From Bacillota bacterium (lineage in GTDB: Bacteria; Bacillota; Clostridia; Lachnospirales; Lachnospiraceae): a DNA stretch of 64,000 nt. Both the position numbers and the translations under genes were made by a program. Of this stretch, positions 34,324 to 43,497 are shown piece after piece. A model generated the notes under the pieces. That model worked only from the letters and a program-made list of their open reading frames with translations, was not told where the DNA came from and did no database searches. Location of the stretch: assembly GCA_023415475.1 (NCBI GenBank), contig JAEZKL010000174.1, positions 1 to 64,000 on the forward strand. The letters are read 5' to 3'. The stretch's first letter is position 1. Every line of letters begins with the position of its first letter.

Positions 34324-35217
34324 CTATGCATGAGACAGAATAGGGAGCCTTCCTTTCTCAACAAAATTGTTCCCCTTCACAAAAAAGGTTGTGTCAGGCT
34401 CCTGTAATAAATCGCAAAGGAAGGAATCGGTGTTCTGAGGTGTAAATCCAAGCCAGACCTTTCTGTTATCGTGATCCAACAGGGAAGCAATCACCTCATC
34501 CATATCAAACATTTCCGTACAAAAAATATCATCCACAAGCATACGGTCCTCTTCGTATTCCACTACTGCTGCCAGGTCCAGCTCCTCACAGTAATATAAG
34601 CTTTCTGCCAGAGGAGCCGTAAGATAGAACATAGTAAGATACGGATTACCCGCCATAGCATATTTTGATATTGGCTTAGTATTGTTAATCAAGCGGAAAA
34701 GCAGCTGTCTGTCCTCCTGATTTGTACCGTTCAGCTTACGAAAGGCATGTTTCGTATTCCTCGTATACTGCTTTGAATAGATATGCTCTTCGGCCTGTGT
34801 AAAGCCAAACTTAGGGTAGAATTGTCTCACCGTAGCATTGGCATAAAGATACATCATATCCGCCTTACCATCATATTCCTCCATTATGATATCAAACAAT
34901 ACTCTGCTGAGCCCCTTGTTACGATACCCAGAATCTGTCATTACCGTACCGATTTGAAGGGTATGATATAGCTTCCCTTCCGCAACAAAATCAATCGGAT
35001 TAACACTCACATTCGCTACTATACGGTCTCTATGTACCAAGGAGTACGGACGATATCGATCCGTCCAGAAGCCTTGTTGGTACCAGCCCTCAAAATTAAA
35101 TCCAAAGGTCTGGCTGGTCAACCGATTTAAACCGCTCCGCAATTCTTCATTTTCTTGATATTGCTTGACAAATAAATATTCCTCTTCGCCAATTATAATC
35201 TGCGTCCTGGTGTTCAT
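34324..35217 (-). CDS. GNAT family N-acetyltransferase (Eis-like)
   Basis: From ATG 35217 (GGAGG seven bases upstream) the protein has 297 residues. It has an N-terminal GNAT domain with the acetyl-CoA loop in GTVMTDSGYRNKGLSRVLFDIIM and YPKFGFTQAEEHIYSKQY. The C-terminal half (about 150-297) resembles the second domain found in Eis-like acetyltransferases. The acceptor is unknown. Confidence 0.82.
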   Translation of the reverse strand: MNTRTQIIIGEEEYLFVKQYQENEELRSGLNRLTSQTFGFNFEGWYQQGFWTDRYRPYSLVHRDRIVANVSVNPIDFVAEGKLYHTLQIGTVMTDSGYRNKGLSRVLFDIIMEEYDGKADMMYLYANATVRQFYPKFGFTQAEEHIYSKQYTRNTKHAFRKLNGTNQEDRQLLFRLINNTKPISKYAMAGNPYLTMFYLTAPLAESLYYCEELDLAAVVEYEEDRMLVDDIFCTEMFDMDEVIASLLDHDNRKVWLGFTPQNTDSFLCDLLQEPDTTFFVKGNNFVEKGRLPILSHA

Positions 35218-35306
35218 AACCATCCTCCTGATGTAATCTTATTAATTCAAACCCCTATGCTTTACCATAATTATACCATAAATGTGCAATCGCATACATA
35301 CCAAAA

Positions 35307-35486
35307 GGGCTGTATCAAAACTATTTTGCGTCAGGCTTATATAACGTAAAGAGAAGTAATATCGATGCAGGTGTATCCGCTAATGCATTCCGTCAGAATG
35401 GACGACGGAAAACATGCGGATATCCTGCATCGATATTACTTCTTAATTACATTATCGTTAGCCGTTAAATAGTTTTGATACAGTCC
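35307..35486. mobile_element. MITE-like element with terminal and internal inverted repeats
   Basis: The 180-base element is bounded by GGGCTGTATCAAAACTA and the complement of GGACTGTATCAAAACTA (16 of 17 matches). It contains a perfect 20-base inverted repeat (35352-35371 with 35424-35443) and further pairing around TTCCGTC/GACGGAA. There is no coding capacity. Terminal repeats of this form suggest a non-autonomous transposable element mobilised by a transposase encoded elsewhere. I see no clear target duplication. It lies between a GNAT gene and a GlsB-like gene, downstream of the latter's stop. Confidence 0.65.
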
Positions 35487-35496
35487 ATACGATAAT

Positions 35497-35766
35497 CTAT
35501 TTTAGTTTATTACGGAACAGGTTGACCAGCGACAATAATATGATCGAACCGATGACGGAGATGATAAAGCTCCATAGATTGAGTCCGGTTGCCGGACCTA
35601 ATCCGAAGATGCCGGCTAGCCAGCCTCCTATAAATGCTCCGATAATACCTACGATCAGATTCCATCCAATCCCCATTCTTACATCATTTCCGGTTATTTT
35701 ACTTGCAATCCAGCCGGATAACCCACCAAGTATCAGCCAGACTAATAGGTTACTAATTTCAGGCAT
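35497..35766 (-). CDS. GlsB/YeaQ/YmgE family small membrane protein
   Basis: The 89-residue protein has three hydrophobic segments and the family motifs GGLSGWIASKITG and GIIGAFIGGWLAGIFGL. Members (transglycosylase-associated protein family) are envelope stress proteins of unclear activity. A CsbD-like stress protein is encoded directly upstream in the same direction, which fits a general stress pair. TGAGAAGGGAGC precedes the ATG. Confidence 0.9.
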   Translation of the reverse strand: MPEISNLLVWLILGGLSGWIASKITGNDVRMGIGWNLIVGIIGAFIGGWLAGIFGLGPATGLNLWSFIISVIGSIILLSLVNLFRNKLK

Positions 35767-35787
35767 TCAAATGCTCCCTTCTCAAAG

Positions 35788-36009
35788 CTATGATTGATTG
35801 TTCTTATTATCCGGTTTGGTCCATTCAATTACTTCGTTCGCTTTTTCGGCCATCTCTTCCTTGAGGTTTTCCATGCCTTCACCCACCTGGGATTTGAATG
35901 ATTGCAGCTTTCCGTTCAATTGAAGTCTGTCATTATTTATCATCTTACCTGTGGTTTCTTTCATCTTACCTATAACATTATCCTTTGCATTCTTCATCTC
36001 ATCAATCAA
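35788..36009 (-). CDS. CsbD-like stress protein
   Basis: The 73-residue, charged, helix-forming protein has the CsbD-like pattern (NVIGKMKETTGKMINNDRLQLNGKLQ). I prefer a TTG start at 36009, eight bases after GGAGG; an ATG four codons further in (35997) has poorer spacing. Function in the family is poorly known, linked to general stress. Confidence 0.72.
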   Translation of the reverse strand: MIDEMKNAKDNVIGKMKETTGKMINNDRLQLNGKLQSFKSQVGEGMENLKEEMAEKANEVIEWTKPDNKNNQS

Positions 36010-36117
36010 GCTATACACCTCCAGTGTATCGATGTAAATTACTTATTATTGTGTATACAAATCTAGTCTGTGTAAGCATATAAAAAAGTATGCACCAGGA
36101 AAATTTTTCATGACAAA

Positions 36118-36142
36118 GGGCCCGGCAATCATTGCCGGACCC
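36118..36142 (-). terminator. Terminator of the sugar ABC importer operon
   Basis: GGGTCCGGCAAT and ATTGCCGGGCCC (minus strand) make a strong GC-rich stem, followed by TTTGTC. The T run is short, but position right after the binding-protein gene supports the call. Confidence 0.7.
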
Positions 36143-36170
36143 TCCGTTTGCTACTTTCACGATTAATCTA

Positions 36171-37781
36171 TTATTTCCCCTTTGCAGCAAGGAATTCACC
36201 TAATTGTTTGTTTGCTTCGTCAACCACCTTATCAATTCCGTTATCCTTCAGCTTCTGAATATATTCCGGAAGCTTTTCAGCGGGATCAACAGTACCGGTG
36301 TTCAAGGCAAGTGCATATTCAGCAGCTACATTAGCTAAAGAACCCATCTCAGTCTCAAGACCGGAAGCATCGAGCGCCCAACCAAGAACCGGAATTTCCT
36401 TAGCAGAACCGTAGTAAGCCTTGAAGCCATCCCAGAAGTCAGCACCCTGGCCCTTCTGAGGAGGAAGCTGTGTTACGTTACCCATACCATTGGTCCAGGG
36501 AGTATAATCCGCACGCTTATCAGTAAATACCGCCTCACCATTCTCCATATTATAATGAACGCCTTCTACACCGTAGTCAAGAAGTGTGAACAGATAGGGA
36601 TCAGTATTTAACAGGTTAAGGAACATCATAGCTCTTTCGGGATTCTTTGATGCTGTGGAAATAGCCATCATAGCACCCTGAGAAGAGGTTGTATCAACAT
36701 ATGCAGGAGTACATGGAACCATCGCTACCTCAAAACCACGTTCACCACTTGCCTGTACTTCATAACCAAGAGCATAGCTCTGAGTACCGATTAGGTATTC
36801 GCCGGTAAGCTGTTTCGCAGAACGAGTATCATTGGCCTGATTGACATTACCCATAGCAGGATCGATATAGCCGGCTAAGAAATACTCGCGAGTCTTCTCT
36901 ACAAACTTCTTATATTCCGGTGTTTCGAATTTGCTTAATATCTTATTGCCGTAAGGTCCCTCAGCAGCAGTATCGGTAGGGTTGATGTAGTAGGAAAGAA
37001 GATTGTTGGTGCCTGCATCACCGGTAACGATGATCGAGTTGTTAACCATTCTTTCGAGTACAGCGCCTTCCACCAATAACGGATAGAAATCATCACCTTC
37101 GCCTGCTTTTACTGTCTTAAGAATTTCGCCAAAACCATAGTAATCGGTATTCTTGATATCATCTAAGGTATAACCGTATTTCTCAAGCAACGGAACATTG
37201 ATATCCCAGCAGTTCTGTGTAGCAATATCCTTATAACCGGGAACTGCATATACACCATAACCGTCAGAGCCATTGATTGCAGCACCCTGAGTAAGAACCT
37301 TGGGTAAGGTAGCCCAAAGGTCGGGAGCATATTTTTCAATCAGGTTGTTTTCCGGATTGTCAAGTCTGACCCAAGCGCCTTTTCTTGCAAATGCATTATA
37401 TTCATCGGCACTCCAGGAACAGGTGAAGTAGATATCTACATCATCGCCACCGTTGATTGCGAGAACTGCATTGCTGTCAAAATCACCCCAGGTACCCCAG
37501 ATCGGTTCCAGAGTAACATTAATCTTTTCCTTCAGGTATTCATTGGCTTTCGCCAGAACTTCTGAATCATCTGTGACATTGCTGCCGTGGAGATACCATT
37601 TCAGAGTAACCGGCTCTAAAGCCTCTGGCTCAGCTTCTGCATCAGCGCCTGCATCCTCTGTCACTTTATCTGTTACAGCAGGTTTGGTTGTTTCAGCCAC
37701 ATCTTCCTTCTTTGTACCGCAACCAGCAAACAGCACGGTCAGCATCATTAGCGTCAAAATAACGGATAGAACTTTTTTCAT
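36171..37781 (-). CDS. Carbohydrate ABC transporter substrate-binding lipoprotein (LplA-like)
   Basis: The 536-residue protein has a lipoprotein signal (lipobox LFAGC, Cys at about residue 21) and a family 1 extracellular binding fold of the long, LplA/YtcQ-like type (KWYLHGSNVTDDSEVLAKANEYL near residue 60). It is encoded after two permeases, so it captures a sugar or oligosaccharide at the membrane surface. The specific ligand is unknown. The ATG has GGGAGG upstream. Confidence 0.9.
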   Translation of the reverse strand: MKKVLSVILTLMMLTVLFAGCGTKKEDVAETTKPAVTDKVTEDAGADAEAEPEALEPVTLKWYLHGSNVTDDSEVLAKANEYLKEKINVTLEPIWGTWGDFDSNAVLAINGGDDVDIYFTCSWSADEYNAFARKGAWVRLDNPENNLIEKYAPDLWATLPKVLTQGAAINGSDGYGVYAVPGYKDIATQNCWDINVPLLEKYGYTLDDIKNTDYYGFGEILKTVKAGEGDDFYPLLVEGAVLERMVNNSIIVTGDAGTNNLLSYYINPTDTAAEGPYGNKILSKFETPEYKKFVEKTREYFLAGYIDPAMGNVNQANDTRSAKQLTGEYLIGTQSYALGYEVQASGERGFEVAMVPCTPAYVDTTSSQGAMMAISTASKNPERAMMFLNLLNTDPYLFTLLDYGVEGVHYNMENGEAVFTDKRADYTPWTNGMGNVTQLPPQKGQGADFWDGFKAYYGSAKEIPVLGWALDASGLETEMGSLANVAAEYALALNTGTVDPAEKLPEYIQKLKDNGIDKVVDEANKQLGEFLAAKGK

Positions 37782-37876
37782 GAATTAAAATCCTCCCTAA
37801 AAATTATTTTTTATACAAAGCACACAGGTACCTTTGTATCTTGTATGTAATCAGCCTGCCATAAAGCCGGCTGTAC

Positions 37877-38818
37877 TTACCCTTTTACCGATCCGATGGT
37901 CAGACCGGAGATTATATAACGCTGGAAGAATGGGTATGCAAAGGCGATCGGGATTACGATCAGTACTACCAGTGCCATACGCAGACTTTCCTGAGGCAGA
38001 GTGTTCAGTATCTTGCTAACCTCCGCGCCGATGACCGAGCTGTTTCTTACAAGGAAATCAACCTGATTCTGCATCTTCATAAGCAGATATTGTAACGGTA
38101 TATACCGTGCCTCACGAACATAGAGCATAGCTATGAACCATTCATTCCAGTAAGCCAGTGCATTCAGAAGAGCAACCGTTGCAATACCCGGCTTGGATAT
38201 CGGAACGATAATCTTAAATAACGTGTAATATTCACTGCTTCCGTCAATCGATGCCGCCTCGATCAGCTCCGTCGGAACGGTACTCTGAAAAAAGGTCCTC
38301 ATAATGATAATATTGAAGGGATTTACCAGCATTGGCACAATCAGGGCTGCATAATTATCGCTTAAGCCCAGCATGTTCTTACATACCATGTAGGTAGGTG
38401 CCAGACCACCGCCAAACATCATCGTAAAGAAGCAAAAGAAGGTGAAAAACCGGCGATACTTAAAATCCTTACGAAATAACGCATAAGAATATAAAATGCA
38501 GATCAATACGCTTATTATGGTACCTACAATCGTGATGAAAAAGCTGTTAAAATAGGACCGCCAAAGCTGATCACCAAGATCCATAACATATTGATAAGCC
38601 TCTAAGGACCATTCAACCGGTTGGAACGAGAAGCCGATCTCACGAATACTGTTCTCTGACGAAAATGAGATGATCGTCACAAACACAAAGGGTATCACGC
38701 ATATCAGACAAAACAATCCAAGAATAATGTGAAACATGATTTCTACCGGAATACTTACATTATTCAAACGGGAGCTTTTTCTACTACTAGAGAATATATT
38801 TTCTTTCATATTCATCAT
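37877..38818 (-). CDS. Carbohydrate ABC transporter permease (LplC/YtcP-like)
   Basis: The 313-residue protein has six membrane segments and the inner membrane EAA loop ELIEAASIDGSSEYYTLFKIIVPISKPGIA, typical of MalG/LplC-type permeases. It pairs with the permease encoded just upstream. No ATPase gene is present in the operon, so a shared MsmX-type ATPase elsewhere is expected. The first codons contain three possible ATGs; the outer one is used here. Confidence 0.9.
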   Translation of the reverse strand: MMNMKENIFSSSRKSSRLNNVSIPVEIMFHIILGLFCLICVIPFVFVTIISFSSENSIREIGFSFQPVEWSLEAYQYVMDLGDQLWRSYFNSFFITIVGTIISVLICILYSYALFRKDFKYRRFFTFFCFFTMMFGGGLAPTYMVCKNMLGLSDNYAALIVPMLVNPFNIIIMRTFFQSTVPTELIEAASIDGSSEYYTLFKIIVPISKPGIATVALLNALAYWNEWFIAMLYVREARYIPLQYLLMKMQNQVDFLVRNSSVIGAEVSKILNTLPQESLRMALVVLIVIPIAFAYPFFQRYIISGLTIGSVKG

Positions 38819-38850
38819 CCAATCCTTTATTTTGAGTTAATACATGTTCA

Positions 38851-39816
38851 TTAGAACAGGCTGCTGTCCTCGTCAACCTTGCGGACCACCGAGTTTGCTG
38901 CCATGATGCAGATAAAGCCCACAATATTCTGCAATAGACCTGCTGCCGTACTCATACCAACATCATTCGTAGCCATCAACGCCCGGTAAACATAGGTATC
39001 AATAACCTGTGTGGTAGGGAACAGAGGACCCGAATTCATTGGTACATTCCAGAACAGGCCGAAATCTGCATTGAAGATTTTTCCGACATTCATGATAAAA
39101 AGGATAATAATCATTGATTTCAGATGCGGTAAGGTTACATATTTTATCTGCTGCCATTTTGTTGCACCATCAATACTTGCTGCCTCATATTGAGAAGCAT
39201 CGATTCCTGTAATTGCAGCCAGATACAGGATGGTGGAATACCCGACATTCTTCCACAGATTTGCTATCGTCAGAATAATCGGCCAAGGCTTATTATCATT
39301 GTACCAATTGGTAACATCCATTCCCCAAGCCTGTTGAAGATGTACCAGTAGTCCTCTGGTTGGGTCCAAAAAGGCTAAAACGAAATAGCTTGCTACTACC
39401 CAGCTTAGAAAGTAGGGAAAAAACATTAAGGTCTGATGTACCTTAGCAACGAATTTGTTGGTCAGCTCGCTCAGCATAATAGCAAAGGATACGGAAATTA
39501 TTAATCCGAGAGCGATCCACAGTGCATTGTATCCGATGGTATTACGGATCATTACCCAGGAATCCGAGGTAGCGGTTATAAATTCGAATTTCTTCAAACC
39601 GACCCATTCGCTGTGCATGATATTATTGATGAGTGACGGAGCTTTGGTATAAATCTTATAGTTCTTGAATGCGATCACGATGCCGAACATCGGTAAGTAA
39701 CGAAGCAGTAAAAGCCAGATTACTCCCGGCGCCACCATAGTTAATAGGAGGAAGGTTTTCTTCCTGCTCGAAAATCCTTTGCTTAATACTTTTCTTGAAG
39801 CGATTGGTCTGGGCAT
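38851..39816 (-). CDS. Carbohydrate ABC transporter permease (LplB/YteP-like)
   Basis: The 321-residue protein has six membrane segments and the EAA loop QYEAASIDGATKWQQIKYVTLPHLKS. Its N-terminus (LLTMVAPGVIWLLLLRYLPMFGIVIAFKNYKIY) is characteristic of LplB/YteP permeases for oligosaccharides. It is first in the operon; a candidate operator lies about 60 bases upstream (39876-39889). Confidence 0.9.
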   Translation of the reverse strand: MPRPIASRKVLSKGFSSRKKTFLLLTMVAPGVIWLLLLRYLPMFGIVIAFKNYKIYTKAPSLINNIMHSEWVGLKKFEFITATSDSWVMIRNTIGYNALWIALGLIISVSFAIMLSELTNKFVAKVHQTLMFFPYFLSWVVASYFVLAFLDPTRGLLVHLQQAWGMDVTNWYNDNKPWPIILTIANLWKNVGYSTILYLAAITGIDASQYEAASIDGATKWQQIKYVTLPHLKSMIIILFIMNVGKIFNADFGLFWNVPMNSGPLFPTTQVIDTYVYRALMATNDVGMSTAAGLLQNIVGFICIMAANSVVRKVDEDSSLF

Positions 39817-39875
39817 AGTGGGTAAGCCTCCCTTATTTATTTTTCAACATTGTACATTTCGCCTAAAATAGACCT

Positions 39876-39889
39876 GCGACGTACGCCGC
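39876..39889. promoter_or_regulatory. Candidate operator upstream of the sugar ABC operon
   Basis: GCGACGT-ACGCCGC is an almost perfect 14-base palindrome (one mismatch), GC-rich in AT-rich surroundings, located between the probable promoter region and the first permease gene. It looks like a repressor site, possibly LacI type, but no such regulator is encoded in the window. Confidence 0.45.
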
Positions 39890-39997
39890 ATTTATGAATA
39901 TTACATAAATTATATTACACATTTATTGACGAATAGTCATTTTACAGAATTGCTATTATTTGCATAAATTTGGTGTCTTGGATGAAAGGGCATAAAG

Positions 39998-40041
39998 AAG
40001 GGGACGGTGTTGCTGCCACATGACAGCAACACCGTCCCCTT
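39998..40041. repeat. Perfect 18-base-pair palindrome, dispersed-repeat type
   Basis: AAGGGGACGGTGTTGCTG (39998-40015) is exactly complementary to CAGCAACACCGTCCCCTT (40024-40041) around an eight-base loop. Palindromes beginning GGGGACGG are, to my recollection, frequent dispersed elements in clostridial genomes. The gene remnant next to it makes a terminator role less likely. It marks the border of the probably acquired block 40.2-46.3 kb. Confidence 0.7.
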
Positions 40042-40076
40042 TGTCCCCTGGGGTCTCTGTATTCTATTGGTGATAT

Positions 40077-40240
40077 CTATTCCACAGTTACCTTTATCCT
40101 CTTATACACACCATTCTGTGCATAAGCGTATATATAACAGCTACCCTTCCCTTTTGCGCTAATCTTTCCCTTGCTGTTAACCGTTGCAATCTCCTTGTTG
40201 GAGGATTCATAACGAATGACCGCCGTTGCGCTACAATATC
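40077..40240 (-). pseudogene. C-terminal remnant of a Big_2 (Ig-like) domain protein
   Basis: A frame ending in TAG at 40077 encodes about 54 residues that read as the tail of a Big_2 domain (VIRYESSNKEIATVNSKGKI, then SAKGKGSCYIYAYAQNG and KVTVE). There is no start codon or ribosome site, and the frame runs straight into the 3' end of the next intact gene, whose stop is at 40241. The remainder of the original protein is absent from the window. This is the breakpoint of a rearrangement or insertion. Confidence 0.85.
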
Positions 40241-41143
40241 TTAGATCCCCAGTAGCTGCTTTTTCTTTGCGTTAAATTCCTGCTGGGAAATGATGCCTTC
40301 TTCCATAAGCGCCTTGTATTTTTTGATTTCCTCAATGGCATCGGCAGGAGGTGTGATGGTTGTATGTACCGCTTGTGCCGCACCAAGACCAAAGGACTGC
40401 TCTGCCACGCCTGGGAAGGCCACCGTCTTGAATGCAGTCACCAGCTTTTCAATTTGCTCCATGCTACGCTGGTAGTCACGGAGATAGTCGTTCACATCCG
40501 GGTTGGTATTATCGAACCGGGGACCGTCCATGTCGCATTTGATTACCGTCCAGTAGGCATGGTCAAAATGCAGCTCCACGTTAAAGGCCCGAAAGGGTTC
40601 CGGTACATCAAAGTGCTGAACCGTTCCTGTCTCGTTCACCTTGCCGTCATCCAGCTTGTCAAGAGTACGGGCCATCTGCTTGCTCATCACAAACTGGGAG
40701 ATTAGCGGCGCCATAGCCATGGCACGCTCCGGTACGGTGCTGGTATAGCGGCGTATACCCGCCGCCGAGCACTCGAACAGAGGCGCACTGTCCTCCTTGA
40801 TGGTAAAGGATTTTAGCTGCTTTCCCTCGAATACGGTTTTGTCCGGGTTTTTGCTCATGCAGAACAGTTTATTTTGGTAATCAAAGATAATTTTGGTATC
40901 CCAAAGGCCGAAGTCAATCCGTTCAGAAATCACGAACCGATCCTTCTGCAGCTGGTTTTGATGATAAAATCCCAAATATTCTCGAAAGCCCTGCATCGTC
41001 AGATGATTTTTCTTGTCGTCTTCCATATCAATCTTGCTATAACAGGTGTCACAGATGTATTCGCTCTCAATTTTTGATGGCAGAAACCACGAAATCTTGC
41101 CGCCGCAGATGGGACAAGGGGGTTTTTTAGAAAATAAGCCCAT
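40241..41143 (-). CDS. Zinc-ribbon (DUF4428-like) and SHOCT domain protein
   Basis: From ATG 41143 (GGAGG eight bases before) the protein has 300 residues. It has an N-terminal zinc ribbon of DUF4428 type (CPICGG ... CDTCYSKI) and a middle region with no recognised fold. A C-terminal SHOCT helix pair follows (IEEIKKYKALMEEGIISQQEFNAKKKQLLGI). SHOCT domains are short oligomerisation modules. It is last of a minus-strand group with DUF2207, LemA and a lipoprotein, all likely membrane-surface related. Confidence 0.8.
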   Translation of the reverse strand: MGLFSKKPPCPICGGKISWFLPSKIESEYICDTCYSKIDMEDDKKNHLTMQGFREYLGFYHQNQLQKDRFVISERIDFGLWDTKIIFDYQNKLFCMSKNPDKTVFEGKQLKSFTIKEDSAPLFECSAAGIRRYTSTVPERAMAMAPLISQFVMSKQMARTLDKLDDGKVNETGTVQHFDVPEPFRAFNVELHFDHAYWTVIKCDMDGPRFDNTNPDVNDYLRDYQRSMEQIEKLVTAFKTVAFPGVAEQSFGLGAAQAVHTTITPPADAIEEIKKYKALMEEGIISQQEFNAKKKQLLGI

Positions 41144-41169
41144 AATCATTTCCTCCGTATTCAAATTAA

Positions 41170-42864
41170 TTATCTTGTTCCTCCACCCGAACCACCGCCG
41201 ATGGAACCTCCTCCGCCGCCGTGAGATGCAAATCCACCACCACCGTCGCTGCGCTGTTCCTGCTCGCGCTGCTCTTCGGCCTTCTTCATATTGCTGTAAA
41301 GCAAATAGTGATAGGAGTAGGCTGTAACCAAACTCCCACTATACTCTGTTAGCTCGGAAGAAAGGGCCGGATATAGCTCCTTCATTTGTTCCGCTACTTG
41401 ATCGGCTATGCCAAACAGCATGGCATAGGTCAGCAGCTCTCGCCAAATCGGCATTTCCTTGACACCTCGTTCGGCAATCAAAGAAAAATCCTCCAGATAC
41501 CGCTTCAGACCCATCAGCTGGCCCAGCTCCTGTTCCCCTGCCGGTGTTAGGTCAGTTAACTTAGCCGGAATATTCCACCGTTTCAGGCAGCGCTTTTGAC
41601 TCAGATAGGCTCTGCCCGCACTGTCCTGCTTCCCTATATAGGCACGAAGCAGCTTATCATTTTGATTCGCAAAGCGTTCCAACTCATTTGCTTGTAAGGT
41701 ACCATCCGAACCTGCTGCATTCTCTAATACTGTATAAAGGTACTCATCATACTCATTCATTTTGTCATGCTGGCCGCCCATGAGCCGCAGGCTGACTAAT
41801 TCTTTGGTCTTGCCCATGAAGCCGACATTCTGGGTTTCCACTGGGGAGAGGCAGCCTAGCTGGACTAGCCGGAGCATCCCTGTTGCGAGGATAGCACCAT
41901 CCTCACACATATCAAAGACCCTCCCCAGTGCATAGGTGGCACTTAGATTGCCTTCGTTAGGAATATCTCTAAAATAGCCGAATCTCTCGGAGAACTTTTG
42001 CTGTTTCTTTTCTACTCTTTTCTTTTTCATTCTGGGAATCCAAAAAACCAGCCATATAGGAAATATGACGGACAACAGTGTTATGGTAATAGCTACAAAT
42101 GTCGATACCACATCACCGGCGGATCCAGCATTATCGTAATCACTACCCGAAAAAGCTGTTTCTTTAACCTCCTCAAAGCTACCCGGTTCCTGGCGTGAGG
42201 GGGATAGGATACCTTTATCCAGAGAAAACAGGACAGTCACATGGTTCTCTGTGGAAAGTGGGGCATCTGTGCGGGCAACTATGCTTCCGTTAATAAATCC
42301 CACCTCGCCTGAGAAACCAAAACCCCACACATCGGCAATTTCATCGGTGATGGGTGTGTCATCTGCAAGCCAGATCTGAACCTTCACATCGGTAGGGGTT
42401 GTATTCATTTTATCATTTACGAATCGAAAATTTACGCCGTCCCTGTCGCTGTAACCGCCTACCACGTTATCCAGCTTGTAGGTGATGGTATATCGGTTTT
42501 GCCCATACTGACTGATACCAAAGCATATTTCATAGCCGTTGTCCGTAGGATGAATGCCGCATTTTTCTGCCTTTTCTTCAAAGCTCCAGTCAATGTTCCA
42601 ATCCGGTACGGTAGTGTAGCTGCCGTTTTGGTCAGAGACCGTAAGCTCGCTGATGGTCAGGTAATCCGACGTTTTCATGGGAATATAGTTTTCTGTTCCT
42701 TCCTCAAAGCTCCCCTCCCAGCTCTGGATAATGTGCATGGAGCCGTCCTCATAAAGGATAGCCTGAATATCCATGGTATTCACCTGATTCGCTGCAGATG
42801 CAGGGAGAGGAAGGGCAAGCAGCAGGATAAAGCAAAGAAGTAGTCCTACCGATTTTTTGCGCAT
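41170..42864 (-). CDS. DUF2207 family membrane protein
   Basis: The protein of about 564 residues has a signal peptide, an extracellular beta-rich DUF2207 region (to about residue 230) and a membrane segment (TFVAITITLLSVIFPIWLVFW). A cytoplasmic helical region comes next, and the tail ends in Gly-rich GGGGSIGGGSGGG. Such Gly-rich tails are typical of the family. It partners with LemA in many genomes, but its molecular job is unknown. Start placed at ATG 42864 (GAGGTG before it); an ATG four codons upstream overlaps the LemA stop as ATGA. Confidence 0.85.
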   Translation of the reverse strand: MRKKSVGLLLCFILLLALPLPASAANQVNTMDIQAILYEDGSMHIIQSWEGSFEEGTENYIPMKTSDYLTISELTVSDQNGSYTTVPDWNIDWSFEEKAEKCGIHPTDNGYEICFGISQYGQNRYTITYKLDNVVGGYSDRDGVNFRFVNDKMNTTPTDVKVQIWLADDTPITDEIADVWGFGFSGEVGFINGSIVARTDAPLSTENHVTVLFSLDKGILSPSRQEPGSFEEVKETAFSGSDYDNAGSAGDVVSTFVAITITLLSVIFPIWLVFWIPRMKKKRVEKKQQKFSERFGYFRDIPNEGNLSATYALGRVFDMCEDGAILATGMLRLVQLGCLSPVETQNVGFMGKTKELVSLRLMGGQHDKMNEYDEYLYTVLENAAGSDGTLQANELERFANQNDKLLRAYIGKQDSAGRAYLSQKRCLKRWNIPAKLTDLTPAGEQELGQLMGLKRYLEDFSLIAERGVKEMPIWRELLTYAMLFGIADQVAEQMKELYPALSSELTEYSGSLVTAYSYHYLLYSNMKKAEEQREQEQRSDGGGGFASHGGGGGSIGGGSGGGTR

Positions 42865-42872
42865 AGGGCACC

Positions 42873-43427
42873 TCATTTCAAACTGGGCATATCCGCCTTG
42901 GCCTCTTGCTCCACCAGATAGTCTCTTTGCCGAAAGCCCATCATTCCGGCAATCATGGAGACTGGGAACATACGGATCTCACGGTTTAGCTTGGTCACGC
43001 TGTCGTTATAAATCAGACGGCTGGTGCGTACCATATTTTCAAAGGTTTGCACCGCGTCCATGGTTTTGTGATACGTTTTGTCTGCTTTTAATTCTGGGTA
43101 ATGCTCCGTTACCATAGCAATTCTGCCAAGAGCTTCGGATATAACCCCTTCCTGGCGCAGCACATCCTCCGGTGTGGATTTTGCCGTAATCACGCTTCTT
43201 CTTGATTTGATTGTTTCGATTAGTGTTTCGCTTTCGTGCTTGGCATAACCCTTTGTCAAATCCAGTAAAGCCGTCAGGGCGTCAAAGCGGCTTGACAGCT
43301 GCACCCCGATCTGACTCATGGCATTGTTGATATTCTCATCAAGTACCACCAGTTTACGCTGTATTGAGATTGCCCACAGAACAACGACCGCAGCAATTGC
43401 GATGATTGTAATGAAAGTTGGCAGCAT
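42873..43427 (-). CDS. LemA family protein
   Basis: The 184-residue protein has an N-terminal membrane anchor (FITIIAIAAVVVLWAISIQ) and a helical LemA domain with the signatures NINNAMSQIGVQLSSRFDAL and NMVRTSRLIYNDSVTKLNREIRMFPVSMIAGMMGF. Function unknown; often linked to DUF2207 proteins as here. It is translationally coupled to the next gene by an ATGA overlap or close spacing. Confidence 0.92.
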   Translation of the reverse strand: MLPTFITIIAIAAVVVLWAISIQRKLVVLDENINNAMSQIGVQLSSRFDALTALLDLTKGYAKHESETLIETIKSRRSVITAKSTPEDVLRQEGVISEALGRIAMVTEHYPELKADKTYHKTMDAVQTFENMVRTSRLIYNDSVTKLNREIRMFPVSMIAGMMGFRQRDYLVEQEAKADMPSLK

Positions 43428-43497
43428 AATAAATCCTCCTTTTTATAGTTTACGGCCAGACAGAGTAAATTTCCTGCCTGTCCTTTTATGACTTCTA

